64,000 nt of DNA from Arthrobacter sp. EpRS71 (GTDB lineage: Bacteria > Actinomycetota > Actinomycetes > Actinomycetales > Micrococcaceae), in contig NZ_LNUV01000006.1 in NCBI RefSeq assembly GCF_001512285.1, forward strand, positions 129,941-193,940, given 5' to 3'. Position numbers and translations under genes: made by a program. This document shows positions 18,140-27,023 of this stretch, piece after piece. Numbering within the stretch: the first letter of the stretch is position 1; every line of letters starts with the position of its first letter. The notes beneath the pieces are model-generated. The model worked only from the letters and a program-made list of their open reading frames with translations, had not been told where the DNA came from and did not search any database.

Positions 18140-19101
18140 TATTCGACGCTCGACTTTCGGATCTGGCGGTACAGGATGACGGAGATGACTACCAGGGTCA
18201 TGGTCATGAGGAAGGCGATGGCCACACCGGGGCCGGTGGCGAAGTCCTGGAAGACGGTGCGGTAGGCAAGGACCACCAGGGAGGTGGTGGCGCTGACGGG
18301 GCCGCCGCCAGTGAGCAGGTAAATGGTGGGGAAATCGTTGACGCAGAAGATCGTCATGAGGATCCAGCTGATGTAGGTGGAGCGGGCGATCAGCGGGAGG
18401 GTGATCTGGGTGAACTGCTGCCAGGGGCTGGCACCGTCCATGCTGGCCGCTTCGTAGACAGTGGTGTCCACCGAGGCCAGGGCCGCGGAGATCATCATCA
18501 TCATGAAGGGGAAGGACACCCAGACCTTGAACACCATCACGGTGATGGAGGCCAGGGTGGGATCTGCCAGGAACAGCGGGGTCCCCAAGCCGAGGCCCCG
18601 GAAGATCGAGGGGATCAGGCTGTCAGGGGTTGCCACCAGCCAGTTCCAGGCCGTGGAGGAGACCACGATCGGCACAACCCACGGCAGGAGCAGCAGGACT
18701 TTGAAGGTGTTCCCTGCGGGGATCTTGGTCCTCAGCAACAGGGCGAGCCCCAGGCCCACCAGCCACGAGCCGAACACGCCAACAATGGTGAACCAGAGGG
18801 TGAACTGTGCTGCTTTCCAGAACGCGGGCGAGGACAGGACGTTGGCGAAGTTCTCGCCGCCTACGAAGTTTCCGGTCTGGAGCAGGTCGCCGTCGTGGGT
18901 GGCTTGTACTGCGGCGTGGATCAGCGGGTAGCCGTGGATCAGGACGAGCAGGACTACGGAGGGAATCAGGAGCCAGAAGAAGGTGCGCGTGGTTTGCGCG
19001 CTGAGCTTGCTCTTACGTCTTCCCGGGGAGGCCCCCGATCCGCCGGGGGCGAGCCCCCGGCGGGCCCGGGACAGGCCTGATGGTGCGGTGGTGGATGTCA
19101 T
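18139..19101 (-). CDS. Sugar ABC transporter permease (MalF/CUT1 type)
   Basis: The 320-aa protein has a 40-residue basic N-terminus, six predicted membrane helices and the EAA loop YEAASMDGASPWQQFTQITLPLI near residue 218. It forms the import channel with the MalG-type protein encoded downstream. The gene follows the binding-protein gene by 13 nt. Confidence 0.93.
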   Translation of the reverse strand: MTSTTAPSGLSRARRGLAPGGSGASPGRRKSKLSAQTTRTFFWLLIPSVVLLVLIHGYPLIHAAVQATHDGDLLQTGNFVGGENFANVLSSPAFWKAAQFTLWFTIVGVFGSWLVGLGLALLLRTKIPAGNTFKVLLLLPWVVPIVVSSTAWNWLVATPDSLIPSIFRGLGLGTPLFLADPTLASITVMVFKVWVSFPFMMMMISAALASVDTTVYEAASMDGASPWQQFTQITLPLIARSTYISWILMTIFCVNDFPTIYLLTGGGPVSATTSLVVLAYRTVFQDFATGPGVAIAFLMTMTLVVISVILYRQIRKSSVE

Positions 19102-19114
19102 GGCCGGTCCCGTT

Positions 19115-20446
19115 CTACTTCTTCAGGACCGATTCGAGGCCGGACTGGAAGGCCTGCAGTGCGCTCTTGGCATCTGCTGCCTGGCCGGTGAGGATCGACT
19201 GGCTGAACTGGTTCAGTGCCTGGCCGCCGTCCAATGCTGCGAGGTTGGCGTTGAGGGTGCTGCCCTGGGATGCGAAGGTCTTGGCGATGGGCTGCCAGTC
19301 CTTGACGATCTTCACGTTGTTGGGATCGTCGGCGAATTCAGGAATTTCGGTGATCGACTTGAACACCGGAAGCGCGGACATGAGCTTCTGCTTCCACAGT
19401 TCCTTAAGCTGACCCAAGTAGTAGACCAGGAACTCTTCGGAAGCTTCCTGCGAGGGGGTGTTCTTGTACATCATGATGTTGTTCGGGAACACGATGGTGG
19501 CCTTGTCGCCATGCGGGCCGGTGATGGGGTCGGCCACCAGCAGGTCACCTGAGGTGTCGCCTACACGTTGCGGAACGTTGACCTGGAAGAGGCCGAATCC
19601 AGCCTTGCCGTCCTTCCACTGCGCGGACATGTTGTCCGTGGTGTAACTGACGGCGGCGGGATCCACGATGCCGTTGGATACCAGTTCGCGGACAAACTCA
19701 ATCGCCTCCACGTTGCGGTCGTTGAGCAGGTCCAGCTCGCCGTCCTTGTTCCAAACGCCGCCGCCGTTGTTGACCATCATCATGATCATGGAGTGGTTGC
19801 CGTAGTTGTTGCCCGAGCCGGCACCGGTGGCGAAGCCGAACGCGCCCACCTTCTTCAGGGCCTTGCCGGCCTCAAGGAGGGACGGCCAGTCCGTGGGGAG
19901 TGAGACTCCGGCCTTCTCGAACAGGGACTTGCGGTACCAGAACACGCGCATGTCCAGCTGCCACGGCACGGCGACGTAACCCTTGTCTGACTTGAACGGA
20001 TCCAGCACGCCGGGAAGGAAATCGTCGAACTGGCCGTTGGACTTCAGCTTCTCAATGACCTTGTCCGCGTACGCGATCTGGCCCTGCTGCTCAAACTGGA
20101 AGGCCTGGAAGCCGCCACCGGTGGATACTGCCGGGCCGGTCTTGGACGCGATGGCCGAGGAGAAGGTTTGGTAGAAGTTGTTCCACTGGATGATCTGGTA
20201 GTTGGCCTTGGCGTTGTTGGCACCTGCGAAGCCTTCAGCGATCTTCTTGGCGGAGTCGTTGTATGCGGGCGTTGCCCAGGGCATGTCCCAGAACTTGACG
20301 GTCCCACCGGCGCCGCCGCCTCCTCCGCCCTGGGTGGCTGAGCCGCCGCCGCAGGCGGCCAATAGCGGCACTGAAGCCGCCGCCGCGGTCAGGCCGAGGA
20401 AACCGCGGCGGGAGAAGGAACGGGAGGCTGCGGACTGAACATTCAT
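19115..20446 (-). CDS. Sugar ABC transporter substrate-binding lipoprotein (Tat-type signal)
   Basis: The 443-aa protein starts at ATG 20446, after GAAAGGAAT, and has a twin-arginine signal (SFSRRGFLGLTAAAA) and a lipobox LLAAC near residue 30. The mature part is of the SBP_1 (maltose-binding) class, with GGTVKFWDMPW, DFLPGVLDPFKSDKGYVAVPWQLDMRVFWYRKSLFEKAG and VFPNNIMMYKNTPSQEASEEFL. It captures the sugar for the two permeases encoded downstream. The open frame reaches 20662, but the signal peptide fixes the start. Confidence 0.93.
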   Translation of the reverse strand: MNVQSAASRSFSRRGFLGLTAAAASVPLLAACGGGSATQGGGGGGAGGTVKFWDMPWATPAYNDSAKKIAEGFAGANNAKANYQIIQWNNFYQTFSSAIASKTGPAVSTGGGFQAFQFEQQGQIAYADKVIEKLKSNGQFDDFLPGVLDPFKSDKGYVAVPWQLDMRVFWYRKSLFEKAGVSLPTDWPSLLEAGKALKKVGAFGFATGAGSGNNYGNHSMIMMMVNNGGGVWNKDGELDLLNDRNVEAIEFVRELVSNGIVDPAAVSYTTDNMSAQWKDGKAGFGLFQVNVPQRVGDTSGDLLVADPITGPHGDKATIVFPNNIMMYKNTPSQEASEEFLVYYLGQLKELWKQKLMSALPVFKSITEIPEFADDPNNVKIVKDWQPIAKTFASQGSTLNANLAALDGGQALNQFSQSILTGQAADAKSALQAFQSGLESVLKK

Positions 20447-20565
20447 AGTGATTCCTTTCGGGACAGGCAACGCTGCGAAGCGTTTTTCAGAGCCGGTCCA
20501 GCTCAACTTTGAGTAGGGCAATGCGTAGTGAATGACTGGTAGTGCTGTTTGTTGTAAAGCTCGGG

Positions 20566-21381
20566 TTAGGAAAGGGCTGTGATGGATTCCGTGAGCGCCG
20601 CGAAGCGGTGCAGATCGGAGGGACTGGTGCCGGCGTCGAGGTGTCGCTTGAGCCGGCGCCACGTGGCGCGGTGAGCAGATTCGTAGATCGTGGGAAGAAG
20701 CAGCTCGCCGTGAGGTCCGGTGACCTTGACCGTTGCCGGCCAGGCAGCCACCGGTTCCGGCAGCGTGACGCTGACGCCGCCGTCGTCGGTCAACAGGCGG
20801 AGGTCCAGCGCCGCCGGGCGTGCGTTCGACACCACGCCCTGGATGGCAACCGGCGCACCGTTGGCGAGGACCGCCGTGGTGGTGTAGCCGTGAGGTCCGC
20901 GGCTGAGGTGCCGGAGGTTCGCCAGCGGACCCGCAATGCGGACGACGGCGGCAAGATGGTCCGCGAACAACTCGCCGGAGTCGGTTCCCACGGCTGCTGT
21001 GGCTACCGTGTCGAGGAGGGCCGCGCGGCCGGACATGGAACGGACTGCGTCTTCGGCCGCAGGGATGGCCGGGTTGGAGGCCCAGCGCTGGTCGAGGACC
21101 ACCACAGTGTTGTGTCGTGCGGCGGCTTCAGCCAGGGTTCCAACGCCTTCTGGCGCAGGGTTGACCACTATTACGGCGCGGGCTCCAGCGGTGATGGCTT
21201 CCGCGGCATCAGCAGCCCAACCTGGCTGTCCGGAGATGACATGGACGTCGGATTGGTTGGTGCCGGCAGCCGGGCCGAAGGACTCGGGAAGGGAAGCCAC
21301 TGCCAGTGCCACAGCGCCAGCCTCCTGCGCCTCGGGAGTGGCCCGGACGGTGTACTGCTTGATGCCGTCGGTGGCGCTCAT
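20566..21381 (-). CDS. Degenerate Gfo/Idh-like protein without a nucleotide-binding loop
   Basis: The 271-aa protein is not a textbook member of any family. Its second half has the shape of a Gfo/Idh C-terminal domain (ADHLAAVVRIAGPLANLRHL, AVLANGAPVAIQGVVSNARPAALDLRLL, VTGPHGELLLPTIYES). The N-terminal part has fragments like ARAVIVVNPAPEGVGTLAEAAARHNTVVVLD but no GxGxxG at the start and no EKP motif. It overlaps an intact dehydrogenase gene by 4 nt (ATGA). It is probably a decayed or repurposed paralogue, perhaps a structural partner of that enzyme. Confidence 0.65.
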   Translation of the reverse strand: MSATDGIKQYTVRATPEAQEAGAVALAVASLPESFGPAAGTNQSDVHVISGQPGWAADAAEAITAGARAVIVVNPAPEGVGTLAEAAARHNTVVVLDQRWASNPAIPAAEDAVRSMSGRAALLDTVATAAVGTDSGELFADHLAAVVRIAGPLANLRHLSRGPHGYTTTAVLANGAPVAIQGVVSNARPAALDLRLLTDDGGVSVTLPEPVAAWPATVKVTGPHGELLLPTIYESAHRATWRRLKRHLDAGTSPSDLHRFAALTESITALS

Positions 21382-22472
21382 GCGTGGGCTCCTTCGGCAA
21401 CAGCGTGCTGGCTTTCGACGTTGGCCACCGTGGCATCGGCAATGTCCAGTGCGAAGGTGAGATCGTCAATCAGCGTTTGCGCAGACGGTGGCTGCTTGGT
21501 GCCGGCGGCCAAGGCAGCGAGTTCACGCCATTCACCTTCATAGCCGTTGTGTTCGAAGGGCCCGTGCACCGTTGTCTGCGAACCACGGGTGAAGGTTGCC
21601 ACGGCGGAGCCGGCCTGGACGTAGGACGGCGTGAAGTCGATGCGGAGGGCAGCGTGGTCGGAAAAGGCCTCGAAGCTCCACTCCGGTTTCCAGGTGTTGT
21701 TCATGGCTGCGCGGAGTTCGATGGTCCGCGTGGGGGTGCGGAGTGAGATGACATAGCCGAAGGGGCGGACATGGCGTGCCTCCAGCACCTCTACGTCCTT
21801 GAAGTCCGGAGTGAACCTGCGGATCAAAGGGAGGTCGTGAATGGCTAAGCCCATGACGCCGCCGCGGAGTGCGCCCTTGATGACTTCGGGGTCCGTGTAG
21901 TCCGGAGTGCCGCCGGCCGGACGGGTGATGATCTCTGTGGCGAAGTCTTCAAAACGTGCGTTGGGCGGAAGGACGATCGAGGAGCGGATGGTGTGGGCCG
22001 TTTCCGGCAGGTCATCCCAGTTCTCTTGGGCGGCAAGCCAGCCCGGATCAAAGGTGTGCATGGCGCCCACGATGATGGGCACGCCGGTTTCGGCGCTGAC
22101 GGCGGCGATCTGCGCGGCTTCTTCGGCATTCATGGCGAAGGGCTTCTCGCAGAGGACCGCCTTCTTTCCGGCGCGGCAGGCGGCGATGACCTGTTCGGCG
22201 TGGAACTGGTGCGGGCTGCAGATGGCCACGATGTCCACAGCGGGGTCGCCGAGGAGTGCGTCGATGCTGGTGCTGTGAGTGGCACCGACCCGGGCTGCAA
22301 CGGACTCAGCTACGGCGGGGTCCACATCCATGATGTGGCGGACAGTGAGGATCTCGCCCAGTCGGGCGAGGGATGGCAAGTGGATGGCCTGGGTGACCGG
22401 GCCGGCGCCGAGGATGCCAACACCCATGGGTTGGGGAAGTGCCTGCTGCGGTGCCTGTGGCTGGCTGGACAA
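21378..22472 (-). CDS. Gfo/Idh/MocA-family oxidoreductase
   Basis: The 364-aa protein has MGVGILGAGPVTQAIHLPSL at residues 17-36, VAICSPHQFHAEQVIAAC, and the EKPFAMNAEEAAQIAAV motif with Lys near residue 115. GGVMGLAIHDLPLIRRF follows in the substrate domain. It is the first gene of the minus-strand sugar cluster and faces the ROK regulator gene across 144 bp, so its promoter is the likely target of that regulator. Confidence 0.9.
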   Translation of the reverse strand: MSSQPQAPQQALPQPMGVGILGAGPVTQAIHLPSLARLGEILTVRHIMDVDPAVAESVAARVGATHSTSIDALLGDPAVDIVAICSPHQFHAEQVIAACRAGKKAVLCEKPFAMNAEEAAQIAAVSAETGVPIIVGAMHTFDPGWLAAQENWDDLPETAHTIRSSIVLPPNARFEDFATEIITRPAGGTPDYTDPEVIKGALRGGVMGLAIHDLPLIRRFTPDFKDVEVLEARHVRPFGYVISLRTPTRTIELRAAMNNTWKPEWSFEAFSDHAALRIDFTPSYVQAGSAVATFTRGSQTTVHGPFEHNGYEGEWRELAALAAGTKQPPSAQTLIDDLTFALDIADATVANVESQHAVAEGAHA

Positions 22473-22616
22473 GTTCAGTTACCTCTTCGTAAGCGGACTG
22501 ATGTGCTGCTCATCACAACCTAGAGGGACTTTTGACGAGCGTCAAGCAAAAGTCGAAATATTGCCGACAAACTTCTGCTGCATGACACGCATAAGCAATC
22601 GTGCTTCACTAAAGGC
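22473..22616. promoter_or_regulatory. Divergent control region with a palindromic candidate operator
   Basis: This 144-bp region between the first dehydrogenase gene of the sugar cluster and the ROK gene contains a perfect 6-bp dyad TTGACG-AG-CGTCAA at 22532-22545, set in a wider ACTTTTG...CAAAAGT context. ROK repressors bind such dyads. The dyad is about 60 bp from the cluster start and 70 bp from the regulator start. Confidence 0.5.
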
Positions 22617-23834
22617 ATGACAACCGCCACCACTCACGACGCCGGAAATGCCTCCGTCCAGGAGGCCGGTAATCTCTCGCGTGCTGGCGATCTCTTCCAA
22701 CTCCTCCGCGACGGCCAAGCCCGCACACGGGCCGAACTCGCAGTCACCACCGGGCTGGCCCGCTCAACGGTCGCTTCCCGCATCGACGCCCTCATCACTT
22801 CCGGACTGGTAGGCCCCGCAGGTGAGGCGAGCTCCAGCGGCGGCAGGCCGCCGTCGCGCTTTGCCTTCAACCCCGCCGCGCGCGTCGTCCTGGCCGTCGA
22901 CGTCGGAGCCACCCACGTGATTGTTGCCGTCACCGACCTCAGCGGCAGCATCCTCGCCGAGCGGCGACTTGCACAAGAAGTTGCCGACGGACCCGAGGTT
23001 GTCCTCGGCCGCGTCGTCTCCGCAGGCCGTGAACTCCTTACCGAGGCGGGCCGCGAACCCGGCGACCTCGCGGGCATGGGCATCGGTCTGCCCGGGCCCG
23101 TAGAGCACGACACCGGGCGGCCCGTGAAACCGCCCATCATGCCGGGATGGGACGGATTCGACGTCGTCACGTACGTCCAGCGTTCGCTGCCTGTTCCCGT
23201 CCTGGTGGACAACGACGTCAACATCATGGCCCTCGGCGAACGAACCGCGTACTGGCCGGACCACGACAACTTCCTGTTCATCAAGGTGGCCACCGGCATC
23301 GGCGCGGGCATCATCAGCAGCGGTGAACTGCAGCGGGGCGCCAACGGCACCGCCGGCGACCTCGGCCACGTCCGTGTTCCCCGCGGCGACGACGTCCTCT
23401 GCCGATGCGGCAACCACGGCTGCCTCGAAGCACTCGCCTCAGGTCCCGCCGTCGCGCGTCAACTTCAATCCCAAGGGCTGGAAGCTTCCACCGGTGCCGA
23501 TGTCCTGCGGCTGGTGGGCGAAGGAAATCTGCAGGCCATTCAGGCGCTGCGGCAGGCGGGACGCGATGTTGGTGATGTCCTGGCAACCGTGGTCAACCTG
23601 CTCAACCCGTCCATGATCATCATTGGCGGCAGCGTAGGAGAAGCCGGCGAACACCTCGTGGCCGGCATTCGGGAAGTGGTCTACCGGCGCTCCCTGCCGC
23701 TGGCCACAACGCACCTGCGCATCGGCATTTCCATGGCCGGCGACCGCGCCGCCATCCTGGGTGCCAGCCAAATGGTCACCCAGTATGTCCTGTCCCCGGC
23801 AGTGATTGAGGCCACGCTCCAAGCGACGGGCTAA
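22617..23834 (+). CDS. ROK-family transcriptional regulator
   Basis: The 405-aa protein has an N-terminal winged HTH (LLRDGQARTRAELAVTTGLA then RSTVASRIDAL, residues 27-60) followed by a sugar-kinase-like domain: AVDVGATHVIVAV near 93, GIGLPGPVEH near 148, VLVDNDVNIMALGE near 195, and the zinc-binding CRCGNHGCLEALASG near 262. Such regulators bind a sugar or sugar phosphate and release the operator. It diverges from the sugar cluster and most likely controls it. Confidence 0.93.
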   Translation: MTTATTHDAGNASVQEAGNLSRAGDLFQLLRDGQARTRAELAVTTGLARSTVASRIDALITSGLVGPAGEASSSGGRPPSRFAFNPAARVVLAVDVGATHVIVAVTDLSGSILAERRLAQEVADGPEVVLGRVVSAGRELLTEAGREPGDLAGMGIGLPGPVEHDTGRPVKPPIMPGWDGFDVVTYVQRSLPVPVLVDNDVNIMALGERTAYWPDHDNFLFIKVATGIGAGIISSGELQRGANGTAGDLGHVRVPRGDDVLCRCGNHGCLEALASGPAVARQLQSQGLEASTGADVLRLVGEGNLQAIQALRQAGRDVGDVLATVVNLLNPSMIIIGGSVGEAGEHLVAGIREVVYRRSLPLATTHLRIGISMAGDRAAILGASQMVTQYVLSPAVIEATLQATG

Positions 23835-23866
23835 GCCTTGTTTGGTGCCGGATCACGGGCAGTGGC

Positions 23867-25078
23867 GTGATAGCAATGAAAGTGATGTCTACTTTCTTTG
23901 CCAAAATTCCCCGCGGCTGGTTGATCCTCGCATGCATCGGCCTCATCGCCCTCAACATGCGCGGACCCTTTGTGGCCGTGGCCCCCGTGGTGGATTCCCT
24001 GCGTCAGGACCTGGGGTTCTCGCCGGTGGAACTCGGGCTGCTGACCGGCATTCCCGTACTCTGCTTCTCCCTCGCGTCCCCTTTGGCCTCGCTGGCCGGA
24101 CGACGCCTCGGAGCTGAATTCGCCGTGATGCTGACGCTGCTCGGTGTGCTGGCCGGGGTGGTGATCCGCTCCAGTGGCGACAGTGCCTTGGTCATGGCCG
24201 GCACGGTCATCATCGGTGTGGCCATCACCATCGGCAACATCGCGGTGCCACTCATCATCCGGCGCGACTTTGCGCCAAGGCGTCAGGCAACGGCCATGGG
24301 TGTGTACACCGCTGCCCTCAACATCGGCTCGTTCCTCACTTCGGTGGCGACTGCACCCCTGGCTGAGCTGGTGGGGTGGAGGCTGGCCCTGGCCGCGAGC
24401 GCCCTGTTGTCGTTGGCGGCCATCCTGTTCTGGGTGCCCACTGTGGGGGCGCGCCGGGCCTTTGTTCCGGCAGCTGTTCCTGTTCCTCCGGCGTCCTCGT
24501 CCGGCCCCGTTGCGGGTGTGGGCTGGTTGACGGTGGGCCTCACACTCGGCTTCGCGGGGCAGGCCTTTTCTTACTATGGCGTCACCGCGTGGCTGCCCAG
24601 CTTCCTGTCCGACGAACTCGCCATGGGCACCGCCGAAGCCGGTGCAGGGTCCTCGCTGTTCCAGATCTTCGCGATCGTGGGCGGCTTGGGCGTGCCGCTC
24701 CTGGCCCGCTTCGCCAGTACGACGACGGTGGCGGTCACCTTGAGTGCGATGTGGCTGACGGTTCCCGTGGGCTTGCTGCTGGCGCCTTCGCTGTGGTGGT
24801 TGTGGTCCTCGCTGGGCGGCGTTGCCCAAGGTGGGGGTATCACGGTGATCTTCATAGCCATTATCAAGTTCGCGCAATCCCAGGCCGCCGCCGGCAAGAT
24901 GTCCGCCGTGGTGCAAGGGGTGGGCTACTGCTTCGCTGCCTTGGCTCCCACGATTATTGGCTATGTGCACAGTGTTACCGACGGCTGGACGGTGCCGTTG
25001 TTCGTGATCCTCGGCTCGGTGCTCGCGTTCTGCGTGTCCACCACGTTGTCCGTGCGCTGGGTGGCCCGGCAGGGTTAG
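23867..25078 (+). CDS. CynX/NimT-type major facilitator transporter
   Basis: The 403-aa protein has about twelve predicted membrane helices. It shows the CynX-family motif ALNMRGPFVAVAPVVDSLRQDLGFS near residue 26, then ASPLASLAGRRLG near 65. Family members export or import small anions such as cyanate or 2-nitroimidazole; the substrate here is unknown. ATG at 23876 is a possible alternative start that changes only three residues. It follows the ROK gene by 32 nt on the same strand, so it may share its transcript. Confidence 0.88.
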   Translation: MIAMKVMSTFFAKIPRGWLILACIGLIALNMRGPFVAVAPVVDSLRQDLGFSPVELGLLTGIPVLCFSLASPLASLAGRRLGAEFAVMLTLLGVLAGVVIRSSGDSALVMAGTVIIGVAITIGNIAVPLIIRRDFAPRRQATAMGVYTAALNIGSFLTSVATAPLAELVGWRLALAASALLSLAAILFWVPTVGARRAFVPAAVPVPPASSSGPVAGVGWLTVGLTLGFAGQAFSYYGVTAWLPSFLSDELAMGTAEAGAGSSLFQIFAIVGGLGVPLLARFASTTTVAVTLSAMWLTVPVGLLLAPSLWWLWSSLGGVAQGGGITVIFIAIIKFAQSQAAAGKMSAVVQGVGYCFAALAPTIIGYVHSVTDGWTVPLFVILGSVLAFCVSTTLSVRWVARQG

Positions 25079-25172
25079 CTCTTCCGGTCCGATTCGATGG
25101 TTCCCTGCTGAACGTGCCGTGCGCACGGCATGGTGCGCAGGGAACCCCCGGAATGGGGCGCTGGGCACAGAG

Positions 25173-25251
25173 AAGCCCCGCTGCTGGGCTGCCTCCCCGG
25201 CGGTCGGGGTCACTTGTTGCGAAGAGTGCAGGCAGCCCAGCGTCGGGGCTT
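25173..25251. terminator. Long bidirectional hairpin between the MFS and aceB genes
   Basis: Two 22-nt arms (25173-25194 and 25230-25251) pair almost perfectly around a loop of about 35 nt. The site lies between convergent genes, so it can terminate both. Confidence 0.7.
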
Positions 25252-25278
25252 GATGTGTCGCTTCCTCAGGTCCTGGAC

Positions 25279-26931
25279 CTAGGCGGCGACGAGTTCCTCT
25301 TTTGTGGCCTCTTCCTTGGCCTCGGTGAGGAAACGGGCGTACGCGGGGATGGTCAGGAAGGTGGGGAATTCTTCGGCCAGGGTGACTTCCTCGAAGATGG
25401 CGCGGGCATCAGCGAAGCGGTCCCCGTCGAAGCGTTCCAGCCGGGCGAATTCCTCGTCCAGCAGGTCCTCCACCCATTCACGGGTGATGACGTCGCCGTT
25501 CTCGATGATGGCGTGGGAGTGGATCCACTGCCAGAGCTGGGACCGGGAGATCTCGGCTGTGGCGGCGTCTTCCATGAGGTTGTGGATTGCCACCGCACCG
25601 TTGCCGCGCAGCCAGGACTCGATGTAGCGGATGCCTACCTCGATGTTCAGGCGCACCCCGCCCTCGGTGATGGTGCCCTCCGTGCTGGCGATGTCAATCA
25701 GCGCGCGGTCATCGGGGGTGACGTCCTCGCGGCTGCGGTCCAGCTGGTTGGGCCGGTCTCCGAGAATTGAGTCGAACACCTCGCGGCATACCGGCACCAG
25801 GTCCGGGTGAGCCACCCAGGAGCCGTCAAAACCGTCGTTGGCCTCGCGGGTCTTGTCCGCACGTACCTTCTCGAACGATGCCTGGTTGGCGGCCTCGTCC
25901 TTCCGGTTCGGGACCGCTGCTGCCATGCCCCCGATCGCCATGGCACCGCGGCGGTGGCAGGCCCGGACCAGTTGCTCGGTGTAGGCGCGCATGAAGGGCT
26001 GGGTCATGGTCACCTGGCCGCGGTCCGGGAGCACGAAACGCGGTCCGCGGGTACGGAAGTTCTTGATCAGCGAGAAGATGTAGTCCCAGCGGCCGGCGTT
26101 CAAACCGCTCGCATGGTCCCGGAGTTCGTACAGGATTTCTTCCATCTCAAACGCGGCCGTGATGGTTTCGATCAGCACGGTGGCGCGGATGGTGCCCTGC
26201 GGGATACCCAGCAGATCCTGGGCCAGGACGAAGATGTCGTTCCACAGCCGGGCTTCGAGGTGGTTCTCAATCTTCGGCAGGTAGAAGTAGGGACCCTTGC
26301 CCTGGGCCAGCAGGCGGCGGGCGTTGTGGAAGAAGAACAGGCCGAAGTCCACAATGCCGCCGGCGATCGGCTTGCCGTCAATGAGCATGTGCTTCTCCGG
26401 CAGGTGCCAGCCACGCGGACGGACCACAATGGTGGGCAGGTCCTCGGCGGACTTGAGCTTGTACTCCTTGCCCTCAGGGGACGTGAAATCAATCCGACGC
26501 TCCAAAGCATCAGTCAGGTTCAGCTGGCCCTGGATGACGTTCCGCCACGTCGGCGTGGACGAATCCTCCATGTCAGCCAGCCACACCTTCGCACCCGAGT
26601 TCAGGGCGTTGATGGTCATCTTCTTATCCACCGGACCCGTGATCTCCACGCGACGGTCCTCCAAACCCGGTGCCGGGGGAGCGACGCGCCACGACGGATC
26701 ATTCCGGATACCCTCAGTTTCCGGGCGGAACCGCGGATCCTGGCCGGCGGCGATCTGCCCACGACGTGTGTGCCGTGCCTGCATCAGCTCCTGACGACGA
26801 TCCGCCGTAGCCCTGTGCAGCTTGCCGACGAACTCAAGCGCATCCGGTGTGAGGACCTCGTTCTGCCGGCAAATGGGCTGCGCGGTGATGGTGATGCCAT
26901 TGATAGTGAAGTTGTCAGTGAAGCTGTTCAT
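25279..26931 (-). CDS. aceB: Malate synthase A
   Basis: The 550-aa protein joins glyoxylate and acetyl-CoA to form malate, the second step of the glyoxylate shunt. It shows malate synthase A signatures: the [26 protein letters not shown] region near 92-117, [45 protein letters not shown] near 245-269, [10 protein letters not shown] and [15 protein letters not shown]. The start at 26931 is preferred over 26955 because AAGGA lies about 10 nt ahead. Isocitrate lyase is encoded upstream on the same strand with a strong hairpin between. Confidence 0.97.
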   Translation of the reverse strand: MNSFTDNFTINGITITAQPICRQNEVLTPDALEFVGKLHRATADRRQELMQARHTRRGQIAAGQDPRFRPETEGIRNDPSWRVAPPAPGLEDRRVEITGPVDKKMTINALNSGAKVWLADMEDSSTPTWRNVIQGQLNLTDALERRIDFTSPEGKEYKLKSAEDLPTIVVRPRGWHLPEKHMLIDGKPIAGGIVDFGLFFFHNARRLLAQGKGPYFYLPKIENHLEARLWNDIFVLAQDLLGIPQGTIRATVLIETITAAFEMEEILYELRDHASGLNAGRWDYIFSLIKNFRTRGPRFVLPDRGQVTMTQPFMRAYTEQLVRACHRRGAMAIGGMAAAVPNRKDEAANQASFEKVRADKTREANDGFDGSWVAHPDLVPVCREVFDSILGDRPNQLDRSREDVTPDDRALIDIASTEGTITEGGVRLNIEVGIRYIESWLRGNGAVAIHNLMEDAATAEISRSQLWQWIHSHAIIENGDVITREWVEDLLDEEFARLERFDGDRFADARAIFEEVTLAEEFPTFLTIPAYARFLTEAKEEATKEELVAA

Positions 26932-26962
26932 TGGAGTGTCCTTTCGGGGACCCAACTGAGTC

Positions 26963-27004
26963 GCAGTAGATGCCGTTTTGGACGTTCATAACGGCATCTA
27001 CTGC
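26963..27004 (-). terminator. Perfect 15-bp hairpin between aceA and aceB
   Basis: The arms 26963-26977 and 26990-27004 are exactly complementary with a 12-nt loop. There is no long T-run after the stem. It may end part of the aceA transcript or stabilise its 3' end, so that aceA and aceB are made in different amounts. Confidence 0.6.
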
Positions 27005-27023
27005 TACTTGGATGGGGAAGTTT

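Noticed and set aside
23831..25213. A 460-residue open frame antisense to the MFS gene
   Set aside because: Its composition (rich in Gly, His, Arg, Gln) is that of the antisense of a membrane-protein gene in high-GC DNA; no motif was found.
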